A stretch of 64,000 bases of DNA from Selaginella moellendorffii (GCF_000143415.4 NW_003314301.1:836093-900092); one strand, 5' to 3'; counted from the first letter of the stretch, positions 35,012 to 46,722 are shown. Notes: a model not told the origin generated them from the letters alone. Numbers and translations: made by a program.

Positions 35012-36832
35012 CTACATTGAACCGTCCTTCTTCTTCACAAGCAAGACCGGAGCACCAAACGAAGACTTACTTGGCTGAATAAATCCAAACTCAAGTAACT
35101 CCTTGACTTGTCGTTGAACTTCTTGCTCCTCCGCATAACTTAACCGAAATGGACGCCGGTAAATTGGCCGCGTCCCCGGCTCCAATATAATCCCATGCTC
35201 CACACCTCGTAATGGAGGCAATCCATGAGGAAGTTCAGATGGAAAAACATCAGAAAACTCATCAAGTACATCCCGTACTGCTGCTTCTCCCCCACACGTG
35301 CCTTGGTCCCCCAAGTCACGAACAAACAGCAAGTAACTTGAAAGTGCTTTTCCATTACGACAAGCCCGCTTCAAAGATGTAGTAGAGAGCATAACAACTG
35401 GTGGTTGAACGCCCTCGCCAAACCACACATCTTTAACGCCACCATACTCCAGCGAGATATGCTTAATGCTCCACTTTATCTCTGGATCCACCTTCACCAA
35501 CCATGGCATCCCAAGAATGAGATCCACACGATGGATATCCGCGAGATAAAAAGTCTCCACAAGTGTGGTTTTGCCAACCAACACTTCCAGCCCCTTGACA
35601 CAAGCATCGAAATGCTGAGCAAAGGTAGCTGCACCTTCCACTGTGTATGGAACAACTCCACGTGTGTTCAGGCGATGCTCCGCAACAAACTTTGCCGAAA
35701 CAAAGTTGTCATCACTCCCACTATCCAGTAAAATCCGCACTGGATCGCCACGGAACACGCCCTCCAGCATTAAAGCTGATTCACGCGTATCCTCGAGCTC
35801 CATCTTGTTCCACACACAGTTGAGTTGACGAGCAACGATCGAAAGTCTCTTCCTCCGACCGGAATGGTCGTTCTCGTCATCCTCACGCTGTAAAGCTTGC
35901 AACTTTTTAGTATCTGACTTACCGTGAGAAGATGATTGGCCATTCTTCTTGTCCTGCTGCTTGTTCTTCAACTGCGGACAATCAGCCTTGTAGTGTCCAA
36001 GTTCGCCGCAATGATGACAACCCTGTCTATAATTCTTCACAAAGAACTTCTGCTTCTTGGACCCCTTTGCATCTGAAGTAGTCACCACCGACTTCAACTT
36101 GTGATGCTTGTTCCCCTCCTTGTGTCCACGGCGATCATCACGACGATTCTCGACAGAAGGACTCCGCGAACGCTTGCGAGACTTGTGCTTGTCATTGTCA
36201 AGGCGACGAGCCACATCAAAGAGCTCCTCCAAACTCTTTGTAGGCTGAGAATGACGCAAGTGTTGCCGCATACTCTCACTATGGAGGCCATCAATGAAGT
36301 AGGACTTGTTCTGATCTGGATCCTTCGTTGGAACACGACTAATCAAGCGAGTAAGCTTCTCAATATAGTCCCCGAGCGTCATTTTCCCTTGCTGGAAATG
36401 GCGAAGTTCTGTACGAGCATTCTCCACGTCGTAATGAGGGGCAAAACGTAAACGAAAAGTAGCCTCAAACTCATCCATGGTAAACACCGGTGGTTTCTTA
36501 TCCGCAACACGGGACTCCTCAAGCCAATTCCACCATCGAAGACCCGCATCACGCAAAACCATCGGAATAGCCACTAAAGCCTCTGCATCTAGAGTTCCTC
36601 TAGCAGCCAAGAACTTCTTCACATTGGCTAGCCAAGCGAGACACTCGTCCACACCACCATCACCGGAAAAGGTTGGAATCTTGAGTCGATCTACCAAAGA
36701 AGGCTTACTTGGAGCGCTACCCCGTCCAGCCTCGAGTGCCTCAACACGCCCACGCATGGTATCCATCATGCCATGCATCTCGTCTTGCATCTCTTGCTGA
36801 TTTTTATTAAGGGCTCGCAGCTCATGAACCAC
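35012..36832 (-). pseudogene. Gypsy gag and protease
   Basis: 606 residues from the open-frame edge at 36832; no ATG at that point, and the frame stays open upstream, so the true start is uncertain. Capsid-like region: GLRWWNWLEE, FRLRFAPHYD, HFQQGKMTLGDYIEKLTRL. Then a basic region, a CCHC knuckle CHHCGELGHYKADC, the protease active site ILLDSGSDDNFV and the start of RT ([14 protein letters not shown]). It stops at TAG 35012-35014 immediately before the RT core continues in frame, consistent with one polyprotein now interrupted. Confidence 0.8.
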
Positions 36833-36888
36833 ATCTTGAATGGTCCAAATCTCTGCAGCTTCGTCGGCACCATTGTCGGCACCACCTC

Positions 36889-37189
36889 GGATCCTAACAT
36901 TGGTATCGGAGCCCAGTTCGATTCTTGTGGCTGACGAGTGGGGCAGGAATATTCTGAAGGAATATTCAACATGGTGGATCTAGAGGGAGAACCAAAGTTT
37001 GGTAAACCCTAAGAGAAGGACCATGGTGACCGGATGGTGGCCTAAGTATGATCGCGGACAATCATTCCCTGATGAAAGGGAGGATTGTTAGGCACCAGGT
37101 CAGGATAATAGGATAAAGAAAGGGCACTACAATCAAGTGATCACCCCTTTAGCCAGTTGGCTTAGGGTGTAAGGGATAAGATCCTAACA
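36889..37189 (+). mobile_element. Small plus-oriented LTR element (TRIM-like), truncated
   Basis: An LTR end GGATCCTAACA (36889-36899) is followed at once by a primer site TTGGTATCGGAGCCC (36900-36914), which resembles the initiator-Met tRNA site of plant LTR elements. After 186 bp without coding capacity comes a purine tract (GAAAGGGAGGAT, 37074-37085) and a 104-bp LTR, TGTTAGGCACC...AGATCCTAACA (37086-37189). This layout is that of a terminal-repeat retrotransposon in miniature. The left LTR is nearly all missing, cut where the minus-strand gag sequence begins. It could instead be the remodelled end of the gypsy element. Confidence 0.5.
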
Positions 37190-37195
37190 GCACCT

Positions 37196-37348
37196 CTCAA
37201 AGCTTAGATTTGACATTCTTGGAGCTCTTTGGCAATATCAACATTGATTCTCAGAGAAAAAGCCTGCTAGGTGTTCGATCCTTTGCAGCAGATTCACAGT
37301 AGCCACATTGCCAATCCCTGGATCACTACGCACCTCCGAGATGAGCAT
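37196..37348 (-). pseudogene. ZIP4/SPO22 fragment, right part
   Basis: Continuation of the fragment at 32117-32265, matching 20610-20730 (AAGCCTGCTAGGTG phrase). It ends at an ATG at 37348 whose reading starts MLISEV, and lies head-to-head with NLR3. Confidence 0.65.
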
Positions 37349-37399
37349 CTTGACAGCAAGCTATCCCTCGTCCAGTCCTGCCAAGCCTAGAATAGTTTC

Positions 37400-37857
37400 C
37401 CGCTCAACTTTGAATCGGCAAGATGTACACGTGGCCACCCGTAATTGGGTTTTGTCGGTGGAATTAAACATTGCCACGTGTAAGAAGTTTTGATGCGAGA
37501 ACAAGACTGCCAGTACATGTACAGCCTGACAGCTAATGCGACCATTAAAAAAGCAATGGATGGTCTCTTGGTGGGACATTGATTTGATCTTCTCTTCTTT
37601 TGAAAGGTACGCTTGTTACACGCGACTAGTCTAAGTCGTGCTTTAGTCTTCTTTTCCTCCGTTTTTAATGGTGTCATCTAAAAAATTAGAAAACGCGCAC
37701 GCGAGAGAACCCACTTTGCATCATTTTGTATGTCTGAACTGGCGAGTTTCAGTGCAAGAAAGAAAAGAAAAAGAAACAGCATTTTACCTTGAAAAGGTGT
37801 CGAGATTGTCGTCCAAGAATTCACGAGTCTGTTAAGCAAAATACAGAGCTTGTATCC
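37400..37857 (+). promoter_or_regulatory. NLR3 upstream region with two G-boxes
   Basis: CACGTG at 37428-37433 and 37475-37480, in the same arrangement as upstream of NLR2. The GAAAGGTACGCTTGTTACA phrase and the AAAATACAGAGCTTG leader are conserved. About 100 bp around 37700-37830 are specific to this copy. Confidence 0.5.
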
Positions 37858-40800
37858 ATGGCCAGCCTCGATCCCACGGGTGTGCTGGGAGCGCTTGTTT
37901 CTGAAGCTCTTAAAGAAGTGATTGCGCTTGCCAAGTCTGCCATTCATTGCAAGAAGAAGTGCAGCGAGTTGGAAGTTTCATTGACCGAAGCATCAGGTCT
38001 GCTAGGTGAAATGAAGAGATATTCTGCTGCCGAGGGCTCTCTGAGCTCCTCACAACTGGATTCCTGGCTGAAAGCCCTCCAAGCCAAGGTTGAAGAGGCT
38101 AAACCTCTTGTTCTTGAATGCCAGTCTCTGCAAAATCCCATTCTAGATGGCGTAAAGAGGTTGGTTGGTTGTGCTTCTCTTGGGATATTTCTGAATTGAG
38201 TTTGTGATTTTGTTTCAGGATAACACTTGCTACCAAGATCGAAGACTGCTCCAAGGCGATCCATGGGCACTTGGCTGCAGCTCCTCGACATCTTGTCGTT
38301 GAGCTTTTGTTGAAGAAGCCAAAAGAGGTGCCCTCTAATGTGGTTCCAAAGGAAGAACAGCATGTGGTTCCTCTGGATGACCACATTTTCGGTATGGAAG
38401 AGACGCTAGAGCGGGTTGTATCAAACTTGCTGGGGTCCCCTGTAAGCAGAAAGTGGATTGGAGTCCATGGAGCAGGAGGTGCTGGAAAAACACTCCTGGC
38501 CAAACGAGTATGTGACAACGATCAAGTCAAGGGGCGTTTCGATCCAGTTTTGTGGCTAACATTCGGTCAGTCGGTTCAGGTACGTTCCTCAAGCGTATAA
38601 TGTAACATATTGAGCGGCTATGGTTGTATCTCCTCAGGTGGAAGCAAAGCAACACGAACTTGCCAAAAAAATCCGACTAGAAGGTGATCAGATCAGCAAT
38701 GAAACTCTGAGGAGGGGGCTTGTTGGGAAGAGATGCTTGCTAGTGTTGGATGATGTCTGGAAGTTCATTCATTTGGATCTGTTTGATGTGGTGCAAGAGA
38801 ATGGAAGCAAGATCTTCATTAGCACTCGAAAACGTGATGTGCTTGACAGTAGAGGTGCAATCAAAACCGAGATGGGGCTCTTGGGTAAGGAGGACAGCAT
38901 GAAGTTGTTCGCAGTCCACGCATTCCCAAACCAAAATCATGCTCAAGTCAGCAAGGCAGTGGTGGAGCAAGTTGTGGAAAAGTGTGGGGGGCTTCCATTG
39001 GTCTTGAAGGTAATTGGCAGAAGAATGGCAGCCACACAAGATTGGGACTATGTTCTGAGCAAACTCAAGGATCAACAACTTATTGCTCTTGATGAGGAAC
39101 AACAGGTACTGGAGCGACTCAAGCTGGGTTATGATGCATTGTTGCCCCTTCGCATCCAGCAGCACTTTCTCTTCTTTGCTGCATTTCCAGAAGACTGGCC
39201 GATTCGATTTTGGGAGCTGTTCAGGTGTTGGAAAGGGGAAGGGCTGGTTGCCAACATAGCAGAGGCCACGAATGTTCTAGAAAGGCTCAAGAATCACGCA
39301 CTTATCACTGAAGAAGACCACTGGCGGGATTATAAGAGGTACAGGATTCACGATGCGTTGCTGGCTCTTGCTTTGCACATCCTGGAAAAAGAAGTCCCCA
39401 AGTGTTATTTCAAGGCTGGGCAGTCGCAGATGAGGGATGTGGGGGACGCTTTCACGAGTAACTACAGTAGGATTTCACTGTTTGGGTGTGGAATTTCGGA
39501 AATCCCTCTGCCCAAGAAGAACAGGGTCAAAGTTTCCAGCACCACTTGCCTGCTCTTGGATAAAAATCCCCGTCTCACTGCATTCCCAAGCCTCTCTCTT
39601 TTCGAAGGCTTGAAGGTTTTGTGCCTGAGTCACACTGGGCTGATAAGTTTGCCACATAGCATTGGACAGCTGAAGACTCTGGAAACGCTGGATTTGTCTT
39701 GGAATGATTCACTCAAAAGCATCCCAGATTCACTGGGCAACTTGGCGAATTTATCATATTTGAACCTGGAAAACTGCAGGAAACTCAAGTCTTTCCCTGT
39801 GGATGCTTTGCTCAAACTCACCAAGCTGGTCTACTTAAACGGAAGGGGATGTCGGAGAATGTGGACATGCCACAGGCTGCATCATCGGCTTTTGAAACAT
39901 CAGAAATGCGTAAACAGAAAGCTTGGAAGACTCCATCTGGATGGGATGTTTCAGGCATTGACAGAGTTGGCGGTGTTTATTATTCATACAGGGTTGGCTG
40001 TGGATCTACCAGCAAGCACAGGCAAACTGGCCCATTTGAAACAGTTGGAAATACAGGGTTGGAAACAGGGAATATGTGACAGCTTTCAAGGCTTGCCCGA
40101 CCTTGAGATTTTGAAACTCTGGGGATTGGAGCTTCCATTGACCTCAGACTGGGACTGGAGCAGATTTCCGAGGTTGAGAACTTTGGAAGTGAGCTGCTTT
40201 GGGAAAAGTGACTTTAAAGTAACCTGCAGCATGGAGAACTTGCAGGAATTGAAACTCTGGGGATTGGAGTTTCCTTTGCCAGACTGGGACTGGAGTAGAT
40301 TTCCGAGGTTGAGAACTTTGGAATTGGAAGTGAGTTGCTTTGGGCAAAGTGACTTTAGAGTAACCTCCACCATGGAGAACTTGCAGGAATTGAAACTCAA
40401 GGGATTTCCATTGTCAGACTGGGACTGGAGCAGATTTCCGAGGTTGAGAACTTTGGAAGTGAGACGCTTTGGGCAAAGTGGCTTTAAAGTAACCTCGAGC
40501 ATGGAGAACTTGCAAGAATTGCATATTTGTCACAATGACCACCTTGAAGGGCTTTCTTTCTTAACACGGGAAATGTTTCCCATGCTGGCAACACTCCACC
40601 TTTCGGGATGCGAAAAGTTGATTGGGGTGCCCACCATCTCTCAACTGGCATCACTCAAGGTCCTCAACATCTCCAAATGTCCCTCCTTGAAGGACCTCTC
40701 CATCTCGTTCCTTCCAAATCTAGAGCATCTTGCTCTAGATTTCTGCAACGATGTGACCACCATCAACATATCCGAGTGCCCATCACTGACAGTTGTTCGA

Positions 40801-40917
40801 ATTGACTCCCTTCACATCCATGCCCATGTTGTTGCATTCGGTGGCAACTTCCCGCGACTTGAACAAATAATCCTTGGTGGATTTGAACAGCTTCCATGGA
40901 TGCCTTCCCACAGCTGA
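37858..40917 (+). CDS. NLR3: CC_R-NB-ARC-LRR receptor, C-terminally truncated by a frameshift
   Basis: Predicted exons 37858-38159, 38219-38579 and 38638-40917 (introns 59 and 58 bp), 980 residues. NB-ARC motifs are intact (GAGGAGKTLLAKR, CLLVLDDVW, GSKIFISTRK, CGGLPLVLKVIG, RYRIHDALLA). It has three copies of the amplified LRR unit (40111-40248, 40249-40389, 40390-40518). Relative to NLR2, 16 bp are missing after 40898. The deletion is flanked by CCA microhomology and shifts the frame to a stop at 40915-40917. The remaining ~100 residues of LRRs still exist out of frame to 41219. The first donor reads GTTGGT, weaker than the GTAG of the paralogues. It may be a truncated receptor or a young pseudogene. 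Confidence 0.75.
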
Positions 40918-41219
40918 CGCAGCTGGAAATAAAACGCTGTGGTATTGACCAACTACCAGAATGGTTTGCATCACTCACAACGTTGAGAACTTTGCGATTA
41001 ACTTATTTGAAGAACTTGGATGGGATACCCGATGGTGTTGCAAGGCTTCCTCTGCTAAGGAGGCTTGATCTGGGAGGTTGCAAGAAGATCAACATGTTAC
41101 CCTCTGCAGATTCTGAGGACAGCTCCTTCTATCCATCCTTGGAGTACTTATGCTTGAGAAACACATCCGTCTCTCAAGAGCACCTCTCGGAACGCCTTCG
41201 AAAAATTGCAAAGTTTTAA
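40918..41219 (+). pseudogene. Detached C-terminal LRRs of NLR3
   Basis: Read in another frame from about 40896, this encodes MDAFPQLTQLEIKRCGIDQL, LTTLRTLRLTYLKNLDGIPD and the terminal SVSQEHLSERLRKIAKF, matching the NLR2 C-terminus without further damage. Confidence 0.85.
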
Positions 41220-41482
41220 TGGGAAGTTTTTTAGAAGATGAGGACCTCTGCAATAACCAAATCTCAAATTAACCAAGCTTTGGAACAATGCAAAGAGTCC
41301 ATCTTTCATGATCAGTGTCATGTTGGCAGTACTCCAGTTCAACCTGGAAAACGAACAGACAGAATCATAGTACCAAAGCAACAAGCCTCGTTTTACCTCG
41401 AGCAAACAAACCAGCACCCATAAAGAGATCACGCACAGGTTCGCACGAGAATCAAGACGGAGCATCTTCATTTCATACAAAC
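41220..41482 (-). pseudogene. Fused fragments: P450 C-terminus and methyltransferase 3' end
   Basis: Almost identical to 24463-24725; same P450/methyltransferase junction. Confidence 0.6.
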
Positions 41483-41844
41483 CTGGCCATCTTGAGAGTG
41501 CTCCACCGGGTAGATGCCAAGAAGAGCATCTCGCTCGCGATCTGACGAAGCCGAGCGTGGTATTCCGCCGAGGAATCCACCGCTGCGCGGCCTGGCGGCT
41601 GCTGCTGCTGCTGCTGCTGGATGCTGTTGGCGATATCCACGCAGGTGTTCCAGATCCGGTAGCTCAGCTTCCAGATTTGCAGCCGCTGCTCCTCGGAGAG
41701 CTCGGATTTGAGGCCAAGCACGCATTCTTGGAGTTCGGAGAAGTCTGCTCGATGTTGCAAACGAGGCGCTCGATTCTCCGCAGCGGATTCACAGTAGCCT
41801 CATCCCTGGATCCCTGGATCACTAAGTACCTCCGAGATGAGCAT
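41483..41844 (-). pseudogene. ZIP4/SPO22 N-terminal fragment
   Basis: Copy of 24726-25075. The Gln run encoded by the CTG/CAG tract is expanded to seven codons (about 41599-41620), against three in the NLR2-linked copy. Confidence 0.6.
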
Positions 41845-42158
41845 CGTGAGAGGAAGCGATCGCCGCGTAGCCCTAGAATATTTTCCCTTCCCTCTTTGTT
41901 AGGGCTCGGGAATCGATCGCTGCGCCATGGGACAGCAATGGAGGCGTGGAAGGTATGGAATCTCTCGTAGTTGCCGCTTCACAGCTTTAGCTTCCAGTCT
42001 TAGCACTGTGTGAGCTTGAGCAAGATTTTCCGCAAGAAGTACATTCGCTACACACGCCACTAAAGTCAGTGGTGCTTAGTTCCTGCACGAGTCTTCTTTC
42101 CGTCCGTTTTTAATGGTTTCGCTTAAAAAATTCCTGGTTGTCTGGAGAAATCTCTATA

Positions 42159-42668
42159 ATGAGTCCTGGTGAAGCAGCTCGAGAGGACGGATCCAGAGAG
42201 CTCCCTCAGCGTCAAGTCAAGGACGAAATTCCCAAATCGTCTTCACCAACGATTCACTACCTTCTGCGGAGGAGTGAGTATCGACATACTCTCTTCAGCG
42301 GCATCGTCACACTCAGTCAGAATCATGGGAGGGTAAAGTTGATCTTTTTTCTTCGGCTTGCAGAGCGGTCCTTCTCAAATGCATTCAGTACCACAGGAAT
42401 TGTCTGCGGCTTCCTGATAATGCTCGTTGTGGCATAATTCTCAATATGAGTCTCTTGCTTTCCACATTGGTGGGAAGTGGTGGAAGATTCTCTCTTTTTT
42501 CAAGTTTCTAAAAGCTTTCTCTCTTTTCTTTTTTTTCACAGCTTGCTACCGAAATGAGCATAGTGGTTCTGCTCATTGGGAATGCTAATAGGTAGCAGGC
42601 GTGTGCTTATGATCTTGTCTGTCGTCTTCATTGTCGCTCCACTTTGCCTGGTGAAAAAAATGAGACAG
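42159..42668 (+). pseudogene. Amino acid transporter N-terminal gene fragment
   Basis: Third copy: MSPGEAAREDGSRELPQRQ, YLLRRSEYRHTLFSGIVTL, TTGIVCGFLIMLVVA. It is truncated at LVVA by a deletion that removes the segment following it in the other copies. Confidence 0.45.
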
Positions 42669-43226
42669 GTATAATTTTGACATTCTTTGTCTTCTGATTT
42701 AACTTCAATGTAGCTCGAATTTTTTGCAACTGTAGGAACATCGATTGTTATATTGCTAGAAACTTTCAGTATTTTTACCTTGATTGACAGGCTGACCACC
42801 AATATTCTATTGACCGCAACCACGACATTCTTTTCTTACCCTCTTATCGTTGGGAATTCCAGAGACAATAAGCTATCGAAAGAATGCAAAGACAAAATCT
42901 AAAGGACCATTTGGACAGTCTCGGGAGGAGGACACTCTGGATGAAATTTCAATGGCAGGGAGATTTAAACAGCCAGGGATGGAACTCTGTTGGAAAGTCT
43001 TCGTCAGGAATCGTTTTCATGGGTGCAGAATGGAAATGGACGTCTTTACTGTGAAAAGAGGAAGAAATGTTTCAATCCACTTTGCCTTGACCTTCCTAGT
43101 ACTTTGTCCTGGTCCTGATCAGATGCTCAGGTGTAAACCAGAGCAACGAATTGCCACGACTCATGTTATGTAGCATCTTGATAAAGTCCTGCCTAGGCAG
43201 ATTGATCTACTGCGTAGAAAAGCCAA
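42669..43226. other. Duplicated region without recognisable gene
   Basis: Copy of 25923-26450 with a ~50-bp extra block near 42985-43025. It ends in a 36-bp sequence (43191-43226) that recurs at 54018-54053 on the far side of the 10.8-kb insertion. Confidence 0.4.
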
Positions 43227-45552
43227 GCACCCAAGGGCGGAAGGCAGGGAGAGTACTCAGGTGGCTTGTGTAAAACCACGGTGTTCCGAAATGTTGTTCC
43301 AAAGTCCCAGACTGTGGAAAGTAAGAGGAGTAGACCTTTGGCATAGTGACTAAGGACATAATCACATGGTGAGGAAGTCCCAGAGGGCATTGGGACTTAG
43401 TGGTCGAGCCTGTGGGCCTTGATCCAGTGGCAGTGTTGGTGAATATGGCCAAGGGTAGGATGGGATTTGGTTGGGACTGAAAGAGGGATATTGGGGAAGG
43501 TTGTTCTCCTTGTCGGTGGGCATCCGAAAGATGTTAAGGAGTGGATCTGTGATGACCACTCATGGATGGTTGGCCCAGTCTTGGAGTGGTAGGACTATGA
43601 TGCAAGTGGTATTAGACCACTAGTGTAACAAAGGTGATTGGGCATGGCCTTAGCGTAACAGGCTGCTATGTCAGTGGTACCTTTGAGTGTCGGTCATGGG
43701 ATCGGACACATGAATCACTTGGACCAAGTGAAAAGGTTAAGTGGCAGGGATGCCATTCTCGGGGCTAGCAAACCCAAGTCTGAAATAGAACTTATAAAGG
43801 TTGTGAGTGAGACTCCTCCAAGTGGTTGAAGGTGTGGTTAAGTGGCTAAAGTAGAATGGAAAAATTAGTCACTTACAATTTGGTATTGGAGCTATTCCTT
43901 AGTTCGATTCTTATTGGTGGCCAAGTATATCACCACTTGTATTGGAATTAGAAGGTCCTAAATATGGACCTATCCTCAAGGAGTAGCATGTCAAGAGGAC
44001 ATTGCTCTCCACTCAAGTTCATGCGTGAACTTATGCATGATGTGGTGGATGGAAAAGTGCCAATAAGGGAACGACTTTGGGATCTTGGGAACAGTGTAAG
44101 GCTTTCCTCATTGAGTGAGGATGTGATCCAGATGAGCGTTTGACACAGCAAATGGGCTAACATAGTTGTGGTAAACAACTATAGTTGGGATCACAGGAAA
44201 GATGCATACTCCAAAACAATAAAGGAGTCACAAGATTACCCTCATATAGTTGAGGCTAGTGCTCATAACTTTGAGACCGGAATTGATGACCATGGGAGGT
44301 CAAATACAGGAGAGGACACAAGTCCTCGAAATGGTAGCTGAGGCTACCCTTGATAAATGCTGGAACAACCTAAGGAGTTGAGGATGTACTTAAAGGATGA
44401 GTTGGTATTCTCATCACATGGACAAGTGGTCCTAAGGGGGCAAAAGGTTGCCCCAAGAGAACAAATCAAGTGTCGAAGTAGCACTTGCAAAGATGGTTCT
44501 TGTGAGTAGGACCTAAATACAAAAAGTTGTATTCCAGTGAATTGGCACCTCAAAGGTAAGACATCACGGGTTGTCAGATGATGAAGTCCAAAAAGCTGGA
44601 TGACTCAAACAAGAGTCAAAGAATAATCCTAAAGGATTGATAGCAACATTTGGACTGAGGTGTGTTGTACCCCATAAAGGATGGGGGGGATCATAAGATC
44701 CAAGTATGAGAACAAAGGGTATTTCATCAATGGTAGAATGTGCCATGCTAAAGTCGTAAGAAAAGTGTTCCCCCAAAAGAAAGCAACTTTGGCATAGAGT
44801 TGTGTGTGAACACTATGGTGTAATGCTAACGAATGGTTGGCATGAGAAACATTGTATTAGTCTTGGCAAAGACTTAGACACTAATAAGTAATGTCATAAA
44901 GATAGGCTCATGGAGCCAATGGTGTGGAGACACCAAATGTGCCAAGGTGTGATACTTTGAGGTTATGTTGGTGGGTTCATGAGAACCCCTTACCAAGGGA
45001 ATCCCAAGAATTCTAATGGAAATAGGAATGGCATAGCCTAAGCTGGAAGGCATGTAGTTGGAGTGTGGTGACCCAAATAATGATAGAGGTGTGGAAGCAC
45101 CAAGCAATGAGTTGTAGAACTTAACAACTATAAGGCAATTAAGCAAAATGTGCAAAATAATTGGTTAAACTGGTAGAAGGTAGCTACCTAAGACTTCTGG
45201 GATAAGGAAGTTAGATATACCCTTATAGAAGATAAATTGCTTATGTTATGATATAGTGAGTCAATGCTCATTGTCAAAGAGGCCATCATTGGGACATCTA
45301 AACAGTCTAGAACACCTGGAGGTGGTGTTTGATGTCGCGAGGGCAATAGATAAGGCTCAAGGGACTAAATCCCTAGCAAATGATGAATAGAAGGTGTTAT
45401 CCAAATGTCCAAGGTTGCAAAGACGAAAGAAGTCCGTCTATCCGAATTGGATAAAGCCAAAAATGGAATTTTGGCAAGGCTAGTGATGGGCATATAAAGG
45501 CCCATATGTAACAACATTAATCCTAGTATGTGGGATTATAAGGTGAGCATAC

Positions 45553-46722
45553 TGTAAGGAACCGACTCCCCGAGATGTCATAAGCTAAAGGATCCCCAAA
45601 AGCTTGACCGAAATGACAAAGAGTTCATCGGATGGGACCAAGTCGAGGATCGAGTCCAAGACCGACTCTAGGACCGAGTTCGAGATAGAGTCCAGAATCG
45701 AGTCCGAGACCGACTCGGGGACCGAGTTTGAGTCCAAGTTCGAGACCGAGTTCGAGACGGAGTCCGAGATCCGAAATCGGGTCCGAGACCGAGTCCGAGG
45801 TCAAGTCCGAGGTCGGGTCCGAGATCGGGTCCGAGATCGAGTCCGAGATCGAGTCCGAGACCGAATCCGAAGTCGGATCTGAAATCGGGTCCGAGATCGA
45901 GCCAGAGAGTAAGTCCAAATACTAATACGGGTCAAGGGGTGAAAGCCCAAAGCATGCGTCTCCCGGGGGGGGGGGGGGGGGGGGGGGCTTCCCGGGGTTC
46001 CCAAAATTTTGTAGGGGTTTGGGGGTTTTGGAACCCCTTTTGGAGGAACTTTCCAGTGGTGCTTCCAAACTAACTTGAGGTTGAGATTGGGGCCGAGGGG
46101 CCTTGGGTGGGAGTGAGCATGGGCTTGAGTGGTGCCGGAGGGGCCACCCAGGGAAGTGCTCAAGAGCAGCTCCCACTCCCGAAAGGGAAACCGACTGCGG
46201 TGCTCCCGGCTCATGTGGAGTGGTGCCCCACTTGAGTACCTTGTGGCTCATTGGTCCTCGCCCTCCCTAGGGGCTTGGGCCTTCCCTTCGGGATGGAAGT
46301 GGGGGGGTAGAGGTACCCATACCAGGCCGTTAGGCCACGGTGTTTCGCCCCGACGTCCCGAAGCAAGTGCTACACCCAAGACTTGGGATTTAGAGGGTCC
46401 CATGATCAAGTCTTGTGGTACCAAGGGGTATTAGGAATCTGGAGGCTTGGTGTGCTTGGCTGCTTGTGCCTGTGGGGAGTGTAGCTAAACCTTAAGTCCA
46501 GTCTAACCCGGAGAGGGGGATTGGGAGAGATTTGGGAATCCGTAAATGGATGGCTAACACTCCGTTGCTTGTGCAGTGAGTAGCTGAAACCAAGTAGGAC
46601 CAAGTAGGAGCTGGTACCATAGGCGGGAACCTTGGCGAGGGAACTTAGCACAAGCCAATGCAGAGTTGGTCGGATAGACGAGATAAGCTGGCAAATTGGA
46701 AAGGAAAAATTTGTGGCTTACA
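45553..46722 (+). repeat. 5' LTR of chromovirus (1170 bp)
   Basis: TG...CA ends. Contains a 12-bp minisatellite of GAGATCGAGTCC-type units (about 45640-45910), a run of 23 G (about 45965-45987) and a ~206-bp block (about 46128-46334) absent from the 3' LTR. Confidence 0.93.

Larger units (their letters stand above)
32266..37189 (-). mobile_element. Ty3/gypsy LTR retrotransposon (minus strand) with abnormal 5' end
   Basis: Inserted in a ZIP4 fragment. The bordering pentamers ACACC (32261-32265) and GCACC (37190-37194) match at 4/5, consistent with a target-site duplication. On the minus strand the order is gag, zinc knuckle, protease, RT, RNase H, integrase, polypurine tract (GGGGGGAAGAAT-type, 32499-32511) and 3' LTR (32266-32498). 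The expected 5' LTR and primer site in the same orientation are not present. Instead the gag end abuts a plus-oriented small LTR structure (36889-37189). Confidence 0.85.

Noticed and set aside
32654-36832. Programmed stop or frameshift between gag-protease and RT in the minus-strand gypsy
   Set aside because: The TAG falls inside the RT domain rather than at a domain border, and another TAG lies at the C-terminus, so decay is the simpler reading.
45604-45925. Glu/Ser/Arg-rich frames on both strands inside the LTR
   Set aside because: They are by-products of the LTR minisatellite, repeated at 52007-52309.
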